From contig NZ_AP022568.1 in the NCBI RefSeq assembly GCF_010727605.1, positions 248,001-312,000 of the forward strand: DNA of 64,000 bases, given 5' to 3'. The number at the start of each line of letters is the position of its first letter. Within the stretch, counting starts at the first letter, position 1. The notes beneath the pieces are model-generated. The model had not been told where the DNA came from, searched no databases, and was given only the letters and a program-made list of their open reading frames with translations. The DNA comes from Mycobacterium simiae. GTDB taxonomy: Bacteria; Actinomycetota; Actinomycetes; Mycobacteriales; Mycobacteriaceae. Shown here piece after piece: positions 9,773-20,746 of the stretch. A program made the position numbers and the translations under genes.

Positions 9773-9795
9773 TCCGAGCCCAGCCACCCCGGCCC

Positions 9796-10401
9796 ATGCC
9801 CAAAGTCAGCGAGGACCATCTGGCGGCTCGCCGCCGCCAGATCCTGGACGGTGCGCGACGGTGTTTCGCCGAACACGGCTACGACAGAGCCACCGTTCGA
9901 CGACTGGAGCAGTCGATCGGGATGTCGCGTGGCGCGATCTTTCACCACTTCCGGGACAAGGACGCGTTGTTTTTCGCGCTGGCCCACGAGGACGCGGAGC
10001 GGATGGCCGACGTCGCCTCGCGCGAGGGACTGATCCAGGTGATGCGTGACATGCTCGCCGCACCAGAGCAGTTCGACTGGCTGGCCACCCGGCTGGAGAT
10101 TGCGCGCAAGCTGCGCAACGACCCCGCCTTCAGCCGAGGCTGGTCTGAGCGGTCCGCGGAACTGGCGGCCGCCACCCACGATCGCCTGCAACGCCAGAAG
10201 GAAGCACACCGGGTCCGCGACGACGTCCCCGGTGACGTGTTGCAGTGCTACCTGGAACTGGTCCTGGACGGATTGGTGGCTCGGTTGGCCTCCGGCGAGG
10301 ATCCGCGACGGCTGTCCGCCGTCCTGGATCTGGTGGAAAACTCGGTGCGCCGCAACGATTCTGGGCCGGCCTCAACGCACCAAGTGGACGGCAGCGGCTA
10401 G
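9796..10401 (+). CDS. acnR: TetR-family repressor of aconitase
   Basis: 201 residues. The N-terminal TetR helix-turn-helix is clear: '[19 protein letters not shown]' through '[20 protein letters not shown]' (about 15-60). The C-terminal ligand domain is all-helical. In corynebacteria AcnR binds citrate-metal complexes and represses acn; in M. tuberculosis the equivalent Rv1474c sits in the same position. The matching operator upstream of acn in this window makes the assignment firm. The gene follows acn in the same direction and is probably co-transcribed, giving negative feedback. It converges on the small HTH gene, and the two stop codons share the palindrome CTAG at 10398-10401. Confidence 0.93.
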   Translation: MPKVSEDHLAARRRQILDGARRCFAEHGYDRATVRRLEQSIGMSRGAIFHHFRDKDALFFALAHEDAERMADVASREGLIQVMRDMLAAPEQFDWLATRLEIARKLRNDPAFSRGWSERSAELAAATHDRLQRQKEAHRVRDDVPGDVLQCYLELVLDGLVARLASGEDPRRLSAVLDLVENSVRRNDSGPASTHQVDGSG

Positions 10402-10586
10402 CGGTGCCGGGTATGGTTCGGACCACCCCGGCTGCGCATCGTGGTCCCCGATTCGCGCAGCATGCTGTGAATCGACCCGTACGATCTGCCGGTGCTGGCG
10501 ACCAGCGTCCGAATGCTCGCACCGCCTTCGTAGGCGTTGCGTAGTTCGTGCAGCAATTCGGCGCGCAGTTCTTTCGACGTTGGCAC
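10398..10586 (-). CDS. Small helix-turn-helix protein (Rv1473A-like)
   Basis: 62 residues from GTG at 10586; GGAGGGG eight bases upstream supports this start over another GTG twelve bases earlier. The middle of the protein, 'LRNAYEGGASIRTLVASTGR' followed by 'SYGSIHSMLRESG', is a clear helix-turn-helix of the kind seen in short Lsr2-like or BldC-like DNA-binding proteins, and the C-terminus is basic and Arg-rich. It is the same size as Rv1473A of M. tuberculosis and sits in the same place between acnR and the ABC-F gene. Targets are unknown. It converges with acnR, with overlapping stop codons. Confidence 0.82.
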   Translation of the reverse strand: MPTSKELRAELLHELRNAYEGGASIRTLVASTGRSYGSIHSMLRESGTTMRSRGGPNHTRHR

Positions 10587-10689
10587 TGACCCCTCCACGC
10601 TTGAAACTCAAACCCAAGCCCCAAGAGTAAGAAGCCGATGTCTTACGCGTGTCAATTTGGCCGAATTCGCCGACGATCACTTGCCGGGC

Positions 10690-12318
10690 TCAAGCGAGCT
10701 CGATGAGATCCCGGTATTCCTCGGACCAATAGTCCTCGGTGCCGTCGGGCAGCAGCACGACCCGCTGCGGATCCAGCGCCTCGGCGGCACCGGGGTCGTG
10801 TGTCACCAGCACCACCGCGCCCTGATAGCTGCGCAGCGCGTCGAGGACTTGTTCGCGCGACGCCGGATCGAGGTTGTTGGTCGGCTCGTCGAGCAGCAGC
10901 ACGTTCGCCGTCGAGGCCACCAGGCCGGCCAGCGCGAGCCGGGTCTTCTCGCCACCGGACAGGGTGCCGGCGGGCTGGTCGAGCTGCGGGCCGCTGAACA
11001 TGAATGCGCCGAGTAGGCCGCGCAGCTCCTGCTCGCCGGATGCGGGTGCGGCGTGCCGGATGTTCTCCCACACGCTCGCATCGTTGTCGATGGTGTCGTG
11101 CTCCTGCGCGAAATAGCCCAGGCGCAAGCCGTGCCCGGGCTCGATGCCGCCGGTGTCGGGGATTTCGGCGGCGGCCAACAGGCGCAGCAGCGTGGTCTTG
11201 CCGGCGCCATTGAGCCCCAGCACCACCACTCGCGAGCCGCGATCGATGGCCAAATCGACGCCGGTGAACACTTCCAGGGAGCCGTAGGACTTGCTCAGGC
11301 CCTTGGCCACCAACGGGGTTCGACCGCAGGCAGCGGGGGTGGGGAATTTGATCCGAGCGACCTTGTCGGCCACCCGCTCCTCGTCCAGGGCCGCCATCAT
11401 GCGATCGGCACGACGCAACATGTTCTGTGCCGCAACGGCTTTGGTGGCTTTCGCGCCCAGCTTGGCGGCTTGGGAACGCAGCGCGGCGGCCTTGCGTTCG
11501 GCGTTGGCGCGCTCGCGGCGGCGACGCTGTTCGTCGGTGGCGCGCGCGTCCAGATACTTCTGCCAGGTCATGTTGTAGACGTCGGCCTCACCGCGCACGG
11601 CGTCCAGGAACCACACCCGGTTGACGACGTCGGCGAGCAACTCGACGTTGTGGCTGATGACGACCAGGCCGCCGGTGTGCGAGCGCAGGAAATCCCGCAG
11701 CCAGCCAATCGAATCCGCGTCCAGGTGGTTGGTCGGCTCATCGAGCAGCAGTGTGGTCGACGAACCTGAACCGGTATCAGACGCGGCGAACAGGATGCGG
11801 GCCAGCTCCACCCGGCGACGCTGACCACCGGACAGCGTGCGCAGCTGCTGAGTCATCACCCGGTCCGGCAGACCGAGACTCGCGCAGATCCGCCCGGCTT
11901 CGCTTTCGGCGCCATAGCCGCCCAGCGCGACGAACCGCTCCTCGAGTTGGCCGTAGCGACGGATCGCGCGGTCGCGGGCGTCGTCGTCGGCGACCTCGGC
12001 CATCAACGCCTGCTGCTTCTCCAGATCGGTGAGCAGAACGTCTAACCCGCGGGCGGACAACACGCGGTCGCGGGCCAGCACGTCGAGATCGCCTTCTTTG
12101 GGATCCTGTGGCAGATAACCGATTTCGCCGGTACGGGTGACCGTGCCCGCATACGGTTCACTCTCTCCGGCCAGAATGCGCAGCGTCGTCGTCTTGCCTG
12201 CGCCGTTGCGGCCGACCAGTCCGATGCGGTCGCCGGGCTGAATTCGCAAATCGGGACCGTCAGGTGAGAGCAGGATGCGCGCGCCAGCGCGGACCTCAAG
12301 GCCCGTAGCCGTGATCAC
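10690..12318 (-). CDS. ABC-F family ATPase (Rv1473-like)
   Basis: 542 residues with two ABC domains in one chain and no membrane segment, the signature of the ABC-F class. The first domain has Walker A GRNGAGKT (36-43), signature LSGGQ (162-166) and Walker B LLDEP (191-195); the second has Walker A GLNGAGKT (368-375), LSGGE and LLDEP. Between them lies a charged, helical linker rich in Arg, Lys and Ala (about 250-330), the P-site tRNA interaction element. ABC-F proteins act on the ribosome, either as translation factors (EttA, Uup) or as antibiotic protection proteins. M. tuberculosis Rv1473 is annotated as a macrolide-transport ATPase, but a true transporter role is unlikely without a permease. 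Start GTG at 12318 has a GAGGAGA site. Confidence 0.9.
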   Translation of the reverse strand: MITATGLEVRAGARILLSPDGPDLRIQPGDRIGLVGRNGAGKTTTLRILAGESEPYAGTVTRTGEIGYLPQDPKEGDLDVLARDRVLSARGLDVLLTDLEKQQALMAEVADDDARDRAIRRYGQLEERFVALGGYGAESEAGRICASLGLPDRVMTQQLRTLSGGQRRRVELARILFAASDTGSGSSTTLLLDEPTNHLDADSIGWLRDFLRSHTGGLVVISHNVELLADVVNRVWFLDAVRGEADVYNMTWQKYLDARATDEQRRRRERANAERKAAALRSQAAKLGAKATKAVAAQNMLRRADRMMAALDEERVADKVARIKFPTPAACGRTPLVAKGLSKSYGSLEVFTGVDLAIDRGSRVVVLGLNGAGKTTLLRLLAAAEIPDTGGIEPGHGLRLGYFAQEHDTIDNDASVWENIRHAAPASGEQELRGLLGAFMFSGPQLDQPAGTLSGGEKTRLALAGLVASTANVLLLDEPTNNLDPASREQVLDALRSYQGAVVLVTHDPGAAEALDPQRVVLLPDGTEDYWSEEYRDLIELA

Positions 12319-12364
12319 GATCGCTCTCCTCGTTTATCGCTGCTTGTCGCCCGGTACCGGGCCG

Positions 12365-13174
12365 CTACTTGTCGTCGGTGAACATCGGCGGTCGGCGCTC
12401 TGCGCGTGCAGCAACCGCTTCTTCGAAGTTGGCAGTGAGCAGACGGACGAAAAGCTGTCCCAAGCCTTCGGCTTGCATATGCCCTTCCAGGCTACCGGCG
12501 TCCAGTCCACTCCACAGTGTGCGTTTGGTCAATTCGACCCCGGGCCGGGAAAACGCGGCGATGCGGGCGGCGATCGCGTAACAGGTGTCCAGCAGCTGGC
12601 CGTCGGGCACCTGGCAGGACACCAGCCCGATGCGCTCGGCCTCCTCCGCGGTGACGTCGCGCCCAGTCAGCATGATCTCGAATGCGCGCGAGGCGCCGAT
12701 GGCCCGGGGCAAAAGGTAGGACAGCCCCAGTTCGCTGGCCGTCAGCCCGTTGTTGATGCCCGCCGCCCGGAAGTACGCGCTGGTGGAGGCGACCCGAATG
12801 TCGGCCGCCAACGCCAGGCACAGCCCGCCGCCGATCGCCGCGCCATTCACCGCCGCGATGACGGGTTGGTGCAGGCGGCGCATCGCCAGAATGACCTCGT
12901 CGAGCACCTCCATCGAGCGCAGCGCATACGTGGGCCGGGTCAGCCCGTCGACGTTGGGCACCGATCCCGCCGACTTGTGATCGGCGCCCGACGAGAAACC
13001 CCGGCCCGCGCCGGTCAACACCACAACCCGCACGGAGTTGTCGTAACTCACCTCGTCCAGGGTTTTTTTCAGCGGCACCATGACGTCGAACGCCATGGAA
13101 TTCATCCGCTCGGGCCGGTTGAGGGTGATCAGCGCTACACCGGGCCGAGGGTGTTCCAGGAGTACCAAACTCAC
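12365..13174 (-). CDS. echA12: Enoyl-CoA hydratase/isomerase family protein
   Basis: 269 residues, normal for the crotonase fold. The oxyanion-hole segments are visible as 'RGFSSGADHKSAG' and 'NGAAIGGGLCLALAADIRVA', and the second catalytic region as 'LGLSYLLPRAIGASRAFEIM'. Members hydrate 2-enoyl-CoA or isomerise double bonds in fatty acid and sterol breakdown. The position next to thioredoxin and before the ABC-F gene matches echA12 (Rv1472). A TACCGT hexamer exactly six bases before the GTG start suggests a leaderless transcript and supports that start. Substrate is not predictable from sequence. Confidence 0.88.
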   Translation of the reverse strand: MSLVLLEHPRPGVALITLNRPERMNSMAFDVMVPLKKTLDEVSYDNSVRVVVLTGAGRGFSSGADHKSAGSVPNVDGLTRPTYALRSMEVLDEVILAMRRLHQPVIAAVNGAAIGGGLCLALAADIRVASTSAYFRAAGINNGLTASELGLSYLLPRAIGASRAFEIMLTGRDVTAEEAERIGLVSCQVPDGQLLDTCYAIAARIAAFSRPGVELTKRTLWSGLDAGSLEGHMQAEGLGQLFVRLLTANFEEAVAARAERRPPMFTDDK

Positions 13175-13180
13175 CCGTGA

Positions 13181-13186
13181 ACGGTA
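13181..13186 (-). promoter_or_regulatory. Leaderless -10 box for echA12
   Basis: TACCGT on the minus strand, six bases before GTG at 13174, fits TANNNT-N6-start for a leaderless mRNA. No ribosome site is visible between it and the start. Confidence 0.6.
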
Positions 13187-13224
13187 TCGCGCGTCGTTGC
13201 TGACGACCTATTCGGCGGCGGGCC

Positions 13225-13575
13225 CTAACCCTTTTCCGCCTCGGCGGCCTCGACGTCGAAGTCGCGGATCTGCTGTACCAGGTCCTCTAGCGCCGCCGGC
13301 GGCAACGCCCCGGGCTGGTTGAACAGCAATTTGCCCTTCTTGAACGCCATCAGCGTCGGAATGGAGCGAATCTGGGCAGCGGCGGCGAGCTGCTGCTCGG
13401 CCTCGGTATCGACCTTGGCGTGCACGATGTCGGGGTGCTTCTCCGAGGAGGCCTGAAAGGTCGGTCCGAACTGACGGCACGGTCCGCACCAGGAAGCCCA
13501 GAAATCGACCAGGACGATGTCGTTGTTCTCGATCGTCGCGTTGAACTGCTCCGCAGTAAGTTCCAGTGTTGTCAC
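13225..13575 (-). CDS. trxB1: Thioredoxin
   Basis: 116 residues from GTG at 13575; the 26 codons upstream are not thioredoxin-like. The redox motif is WCGPC with C30 and C33, followed by the usual cis-proline segment 'IRSIPTLMAFKKGK'. It is a cytosolic disulfide reductant that would be recycled by thioredoxin reductase encoded elsewhere. Synteny with echA12 points to the gene called trxB1 (Rv1471) in M. tuberculosis; despite the name it is a thioredoxin, not the reductase, and trxA would be an equally fair label. The neighbouring ctpD and second thioredoxin gene of M. tuberculosis are absent here. Confidence 0.88.
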   Translation of the reverse strand: MTTLELTAEQFNATIENNDIVLVDFWASWCGPCRQFGPTFQASSEKHPDIVHAKVDTEAEQQLAAAAQIRSIPTLMAFKKGKLLFNQPGALPPAALEDLVQQIRDFDVEAAEAEKG

Positions 13576-13808
13576 GTTTTGCCTAACGCCGCGTCGTACC
13601 CCGATGTTCCCGCGCGAAGGTCGCCCACCGGCAAGTTCCCGCGCATCCCCCATCCTGCTCCGGCGCGCCGGGGATGGCCAGCGCAGGCCCGGCTGTGGGC
13701 CCCCGCCGCGAGGTTACGGTTGCGGAGGTTTTTCCTGCTCAGACACACTTAGGGCTTGATGATCCGTCGCGGTACGGGCCAGTTGAGGGACCAGTTGGAG
13801 GAGATGTC

Positions 13809-15638
13809 TTGGGCCACTACATCGCTAACGTCCGTGATCTCGAGTTCAACATCTTCGAAGTTCTCGATGTCGCAGCCGTGCTGGGCGCCGGCGAATACGC
13901 CGATCTCGACGTCGACACGGTGCGGACCATCTTGGCCGAGGCCGCTCGCCTGGCCGAAGGCCCGGTCGCCGAAACCTTCGCGTTCGCCGACCGCAACCCG
14001 CCGGTCTTCGATCCCGAGACGCACAGCATTTCCGTGGCGCCCGAGTTGGCTAAGACCGTGCAGGCGATCAAGGACGCCGGGTGGTGGCGACTCGGCCTGG
14101 CCGAAGACATCGGCGGCATGCCGGCGCCGCCGCCGCTGGCGTGGGCGGTCAACGAGATGATTTTCTGCGCGAACCCGTCGGCCAGCTTCTTCTGCCTGGG
14201 TCCCTTTATGGCGCAAGCCCTTTACACCGAAGGCGACGAGCAGCAGAAGAGGTGGGCGGCCGAGGGCGTCGAGCGCGGTTGGGCGGCCACCATGGTGCTC
14301 ACCGAACCCGACGCCGGGTCGGACGTCGGTGCGGGCCGCAGCAAGGCGATCGAGCAACCGGACGGCACCTGGCACATCGAGGGCGTCAAGCGGTTCATCT
14401 CCGGCGGCGATGTCGGCACCACTGCCGACAACGTCTTTCATCTCGTGCTGGCCCGCCCGGAGGGCGCCGGCCCCGGCACCAAGGGGCTGAGCCTGTTCTA
14501 TGTGCCCAATTACCTGTTCGATCCCGAAACGTTCGAACTGGGCCCGCGCAACGGGGTTTTCGTCACCGGACTGGAACACAAGATGGGGATCAAGTCCTCC
14601 CCCACCTGCGAGGTGACCTTCGGCGCCACCGGTGTGCCCGCCGTGGGATACCTGGTTGGCGGGGTGCACAACGGGATCGCGCAGATGTTCACCGTGATCG
14701 AGCACGCGCGCATGACGATCGGCGTCAAGGCGGCCGGCACCCTGTCCACCGGCTACCTCAACGCCTTGGCGTATGCCAAGGAGCGAGTGCAGGGCGCGGA
14801 CATGACGCAGATGACTGACAAGACCGCACCGCGGGTGACGATCCTGCACCACCCGGATGTACGCCGCAGTCTGATGACCCAGAAGGCCTACGCCGAGGGC
14901 TTGCGGGCACTGTATATGTACGCCGCCGCACATCAGGATGATGCTCTAGCGCAACAGGTTTCGGGCGCCGATCACGATCTGGCCCACCGCATCGATGACC
15001 TGTTGCTGCCAATCGTCAAGGGGGTGAGCTCCGAGCGGGCCTACGAGATCCTCACCGAGTCGTTGCAGACGCTGGGCGGGTCGGGCTTCCTGCAGGACTA
15101 TCCGCTCGAGCAGTACATCCGCGACTCCAAGATCGACTCCCTCTACGAGGGAACGACCGCGATCCAGGCGCTGGACTTCTTCTTCCGCAAGATCGTCCGC
15201 GACCACGGCCAAGCGCTGCAGTTCGTGATCGCGCAAATCAACAAGTCCATCGACACGTGTGACGACGCGCTGAAATCGCAAGCGCAGCTGCTGCAAACCG
15301 CACTCGACGACGTGACGGCAATGACCGGCGCGCTGACCGGCTTCTTGATGTCGGCCAGTCAACAGCCCACCGAGATTTACAAAGTGGGACTCGGCTCGGT
15401 GCGGTATCTGCTCGCGGTGGGCGACCTGCTCATCGGCTGGCAGCTGCTGGTGCATGCCGGAATCGCACACGCAGCACTGGCCGGCAGTCCGTCGCCCAGT
15501 GACGAGGCGTTCTATCAGGGCAAGATCGCGACATCGGCGTTCTTCGCCAAGAACATACTGCCGCGGTTGACCGCACTGCGCCGCGTCGTTGCATCCCTCG
15601 ACGACGACGTCATGCGCCTCTGCGAAGACGCCTTCTGA
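13809..15638 (+). CDS. fadE15: Acyl-CoA dehydrogenase FadE15
   Basis: 609 residues from a TTG at 13809, chosen because GGAGGAG lies five bases upstream and the resulting N-terminus '[20 protein letters not shown]' matches the mycobacterial form in length and pattern. The protein has the long acyl-CoA dehydrogenase layout: an N-terminal extension, the FAD/substrate segment '[14 protein letters not shown]', the beta-domain '[18 protein letters not shown]', and the C-terminal helical domain with '[20 protein letters not shown]', where the catalytic Glu lies. It oxidises acyl-CoA to enoyl-CoA in beta-oxidation, FAD-dependent. It is divergent from the thioredoxin gene with 233 bases between them and converges on the YihY gene. 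Confidence 0.93.
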   Translation: MGHYIANVRDLEFNIFEVLDVAAVLGAGEYADLDVDTVRTILAEAARLAEGPVAETFAFADRNPPVFDPETHSISVAPELAKTVQAIKDAGWWRLGLAEDIGGMPAPPPLAWAVNEMIFCANPSASFFCLGPFMAQALYTEGDEQQKRWAAEGVERGWAATMVLTEPDAGSDVGAGRSKAIEQPDGTWHIEGVKRFISGGDVGTTADNVFHLVLARPEGAGPGTKGLSLFYVPNYLFDPETFELGPRNGVFVTGLEHKMGIKSSPTCEVTFGATGVPAVGYLVGGVHNGIAQMFTVIEHARMTIGVKAAGTLSTGYLNALAYAKERVQGADMTQMTDKTAPRVTILHHPDVRRSLMTQKAYAEGLRALYMYAAAHQDDALAQQVSGADHDLAHRIDDLLLPIVKGVSSERAYEILTESLQTLGGSGFLQDYPLEQYIRDSKIDSLYEGTTAIQALDFFFRKIVRDHGQALQFVIAQINKSIDTCDDALKSQAQLLQTALDDVTAMTGALTGFLMSASQQPTEIYKVGLGSVRYLLAVGDLLIGWQLLVHAGIAHAALAGSPSPSDEAFYQGKIATSAFFAKNILPRLTALRRVVASLDDDVMRLCEDAF

Positions 15639-15648
15639 TTAGTCCCGG

Positions 15649-16620
15649 TCAGGTAGCGGCGGGCGGGTGTGTGTCGTCGAAGCGCACGCTGACCCGTTGA
15701 AGTCGTTTGACGCGTTCGGCTTTCGCCTTTTTCGCATAGGTCCGGCGATCGGCCGGGGTCAGTTCCGCATCGTCGCTGAAGGCGCTGAGCAACGCACGCG
15801 GGTAGAGCCGTTCCACCAGGACGACGTTGAGCTCGGCGCACAGCACCAGCGTCGTGGACACCAGGTACAGGAAGGCCAGCATGCCCAAGACCAATGCGAA
15901 CACACTGTTGGTGGCGCTGGACGTCTTGACCGTGTGCTGGATATAGCCGGCCCCGAACCACTGCAACGTTTGCCAAATAACTGCCGCCGCGACGGCTCCC
16001 GGAAGCACCTGCCGGTAGGTGAGGTCACGCGCGGTGGTCACGCGGAACGCCACCAGGCAGATCACCGCATTGATCGTGATGGCCGCGACGGCGACGCAGA
16101 TCTTGCCGAAGATTCCGAACACCCCGGTGGTCTGACCGATCCCGGACAAGACGGTGGCCGCCAACGCCACCGAGCCGAGCACCAACACCAGCAGCAGGCT
16201 GCGCAGACGCGACTGAAAGATATTGGGGCGGTTGTTCTTCGGCACGGCCCACACCGAGTCCATGGCGTTCTGTAGCGCTTGACCGACGCCCAGCCCGCCG
16301 TAGAGCGCACCCAGAATCCCGACGATGATCGCGGTGGCCCCGCCGCTGAGCGCCTCCGGCTGGTGCAGCTGGCTGCCGATGACCGGGAACTGGCTCAGCG
16401 TGCTGTGCATCACCTGCTGGTGCAGATCGGGCCGCCCGGCGAGCACCACCCCCAATCCGGTGGTCAGCAACAACAGCAGCGGAAACAGCGACACGAAGCC
16501 GTAATAGGTGATCAGCGCGGCCAGATAACCACCTTGATCATCGAGGTACTTGTAGATGACCGCGACCGCGACACTGACTCCGCGATTGCGCCGCTGCAAC
16601 CTATCCAGCCACCCGAACAT
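15649..16620 (-). CDS. YihY/BrkB-family inner membrane protein
   Basis: 323 residues with about six membrane helices spread over residues 35-260, starting with 'GGYLAALITYYGFVSLFPLL', the family hallmark. Conserved segments 'GGLGVGQALQNAMDSVW' and 'RDLTYRQVLPGAVAAAVIWQ' confirm YihY/UPF0761. The C-terminal tail is basic and cytoplasmic. Members were once thought to be RNase BN, which is wrong; the current view is envelope integrity or transport, without a defined substrate. In M. tuberculosis the fadE15-sufT interval does not hold this gene, so it is either an insertion here or a loss there. It converges on fadE15 with a ten-base gap. Confidence 0.9.
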   Translation of the reverse strand: MFGWLDRLQRRNRGVSVAVAVIYKYLDDQGGYLAALITYYGFVSLFPLLLLLTTGLGVVLAGRPDLHQQVMHSTLSQFPVIGSQLHQPEALSGGATAIIVGILGALYGGLGVGQALQNAMDSVWAVPKNNRPNIFQSRLRSLLLVLVLGSVALAATVLSGIGQTTGVFGIFGKICVAVAAITINAVICLVAFRVTTARDLTYRQVLPGAVAAAVIWQTLQWFGAGYIQHTVKTSSATNSVFALVLGMLAFLYLVSTTLVLCAELNVVLVERLYPRALLSAFSDDAELTPADRRTYAKKAKAERVKRLQRVSVRFDDTHPPAAT

Positions 16621-16726
16621 CGCCGATCACTTCATCCCCCGTACGCGCCGACACCCAACAAATGGGATGCGCGGGTCATACCCGCATTCGGGACGCGCCA
16701 ATCGCGCGGGGCCGCCGGGAAGAGCT

Positions 16727-17074
16727 TTAGACGGTGAAGCCGAGCGCGCGGAGTTGTTCGCGGCCGTCCTCGGTGATCTTGTCCGGCCCCCAGGGCGGGT
16801 TCCACACCCAGTTGATCCGCAGATCGTCGACCAGTCCGCTACCGACCAGCGCCGTGCGCGACTGGTCTTCGATCACATCGGTCAACGGGCAGGCCGCCGA
16901 CGTCAACGTCATGTCGATAGTCGCGACCGTGCCCTCGTCGCCCTCTTCGACGTTGAGCCCGTACACCAACCCCAGATCGACCACGTTGATCCCCAACTCC
17001 GGGTCGACGACGTCACGCATCGCCTCCTCGACATCGGCAAGGAATTCCTCGCTGGTCGCGGTGGTTTCGCTCAT
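16727..17074 (-). CDS. sufT: SufT-like MIP18-family Fe-S assembly factor
   Basis: 115 residues from ATG at 17074 with GAGGAGG seven bases upstream. This is a DUF59/MIP18 domain: 'VDPELGINVVDLGLVYGLNV' and 'TLTSAACPLTDVIEDQ', with the conserved C62. It ends with 'WNPPWGPDKITEDGREQLRALGF', typical of the SUF-linked form. SufT proteins help maturation of Fe-S proteins under high demand. It is the last gene of the suf operon and overlaps sufU by four bases. Equivalent to Rv1466, whose length (115) is identical. Confidence 0.92.
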   Translation of the reverse strand: MSETTATSEEFLADVEEAMRDVVDPELGINVVDLGLVYGLNVEEGDEGTVATIDMTLTSAACPLTDVIEDQSRTALVGSGLVDDLRINWVWNPPWGPDKITEDGREQLRALGFTV

Positions 17075-17532
17075 CGCTGGTCCTCCTCGAAAGCATGGCT
17101 GGCTTGCGCCAGTGCGTCTTTGAACGCCATCCAGCCCAGTAGGGCGCATTTCACCCGGGCGGGATACTTGGCTACTCCGGCGAACGCGATGCCGTCGCCC
17201 AGGACATCCTCGTCGCCCTCGACCGTTCCCCGCGACGACACCATTTCGGTGAAGGCGGTGACGGTCTTCAACGATTCACCCACGCTCTGGCCGATCACCT
17301 GCTGGGTGAGCACCGAGGTGGACGCCTGGCTGATCGAACACCCCTGCCCGTCGTAGGAGACGTCGAGCACGGTCTGCCCATCGTCGGACAGTGTGACCCG
17401 CAGCGTGACCTCGTCACCGCAGATCGGGTTCACGTGCGACACCTGCGCACCGAACGGCTCGCGCAGGCCACGGTGTTGCGGGTGTTTGTAGTGATCGAGG
17501 ATCACGTCCTGATACATCTGCTCCAGGCGCAC
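17071..17532 (-). CDS. sufU: SufU, zinc-dependent sulfur acceptor
   Basis: 153 residues from GTG at 17532; an in-frame stop (that of sufS) lies two codons upstream, so no longer start exists. The zinc site is C38 with D40 ('PICGDE'), C65 ('QGCSIS') and C129 ('VKCALLGW'), and the SufU-specific insertion 'SRGTVEGDEDVLGDG' distinguishes it from an IscU scaffold. SufU receives persulfide sulfur from SufS in Gram-positive and actinobacterial SUF systems. It follows sufS by three bases and overlaps sufT by ATGA. Confidence 0.94.
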   Translation of the reverse strand: MRLEQMYQDVILDHYKHPQHRGLREPFGAQVSHVNPICGDEVTLRVTLSDDGQTVLDVSYDGQGCSISQASTSVLTQQVIGQSVGESLKTVTAFTEMVSSRGTVEGDEDVLGDGIAFAGVAKYPARVKCALLGWMAFKDALAQASHAFEEDQR

Positions 17533-17535
17533 GGC

Positions 17536-19558
<2,023 letters not shown>

Positions 19559-19562
<4 letters not shown>

Positions 19563-20746
19563 TGGTTCTTGATTCCTTCGGTCAACTCAAGTTCGTGCTC
19601 GATGGCCTCGGTGAGCCGGTCCCGCACGGCGGGCACCGCGATCTTCTGGATGATCTCGCCGAAGAAACCGCGCACGATCAGCCGGCGGGCCTGGTTTTCC
19701 GGAATGCCGCGGGCCTGCAGGTAGAACAGCTGCTCGTCGTCGAATCGTCCGGTGGCGCTGGCGTGTCCGGCGCCGACGATCTCCCCGGTCTCGATCTCGA
19801 GGTTAGGCACCGAGTCGGCGCGGGCACCGTCGGTGAGCAACAGGTTGCGGTTGGTCTCGAAGGTGTCGGTGCCGGTGGCCTCCGCGCGAATCAGCACGTC
19901 GCCCACCCAGACGGTGTGCGCGTCGGGACGGTCCGAGTCCGGATCCGCTTGGAGCGCACCCTTGTACAACACGTCCGAGCGGCAGTTGGGCTGCGCGTGG
20001 TCGACCAGCAGTCGGGATTCGAAGTGCTGGCCGTCGTCGGCGAAATAGGTGCCCAGCAGCTGAGCGTCGCCACCGGGCGCGGTGAACCGTACCACCGTCG
20101 ACGTGCGCACCAGGTCGCCGCCGAGCGTCACGTTGACATGCCCAAGCACCGAATCCTTGCCCAGCCGTGCGTGATGCGCACTGACGTGGACGGCGTCGTC
20201 GGCCCAATCGGCGATCCAGATCACTCCCACACCGGCCGAGTCGCCGACGATGATCTCGACGTTGTCCGCGTAGGTGCCGCTGCCCCGCAGGTCGACGACG
20301 ACGATGGCCCGGGCGAGCTCTTCGACGCGAATCTGCAGATGGCCGTAGGCGACCGCTCCTGCACCGGGCCCGGTGATCACGATCTCGACGGGCTTGGCCA
20401 CCTCGGTGTCACGGGCTACGGTCACCACGGTCGCCGAGTTGAACGACGAAAAGGCTTGCGCGGCAACACGGTCCGTGGGGACACCGCCCTGCCCGAGCCG
20501 CTCGTCGCCGCGGCGCACGGTTTCGACCGTCACGCCGGGCTGCTCGCCGACGGTGATCTGGGCCTTACCGGTGGCGCGGGCCGAGCCGTCGTGCAGGCCG
20601 CGCAACCGCTTCAGCGGCGTGAACCGCCACAGTTCGTCGCGCCCGTGCGGTACCTCGAAGGCGTCGACGTCGAAGGACGCAAATAACTCGCCCTTGTTGA
20701 CGGCGGCGAGGGCCGAACCCTCCACCGCCTCAGTCAAATTGCCCAC
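19559..20746 (-). CDS. sufD: SufD scaffold subunit
   Basis: 395 residues. The beta-helix core includes 'DNVEIIVGDSAGVGVIWIAD' and the C-terminal SufBD helix bundle ends in 'GFFGEIIQKI', where SufC docks. SufD forms a heterodimer with SufB and assists iron entry. Its start codon directly abuts or shares one base with the sufB stop at 20746, implying coupled translation. Length matches Rv1462 (397). Confidence 0.95.

Noticed and set aside
13576..13653. N-terminal extension of thioredoxin to 142 residues
   Set aside because: The extra 26 codons are Arg/Gly-rich and unlike any thioredoxin; GTG at 13575 gives the normal N-terminus.
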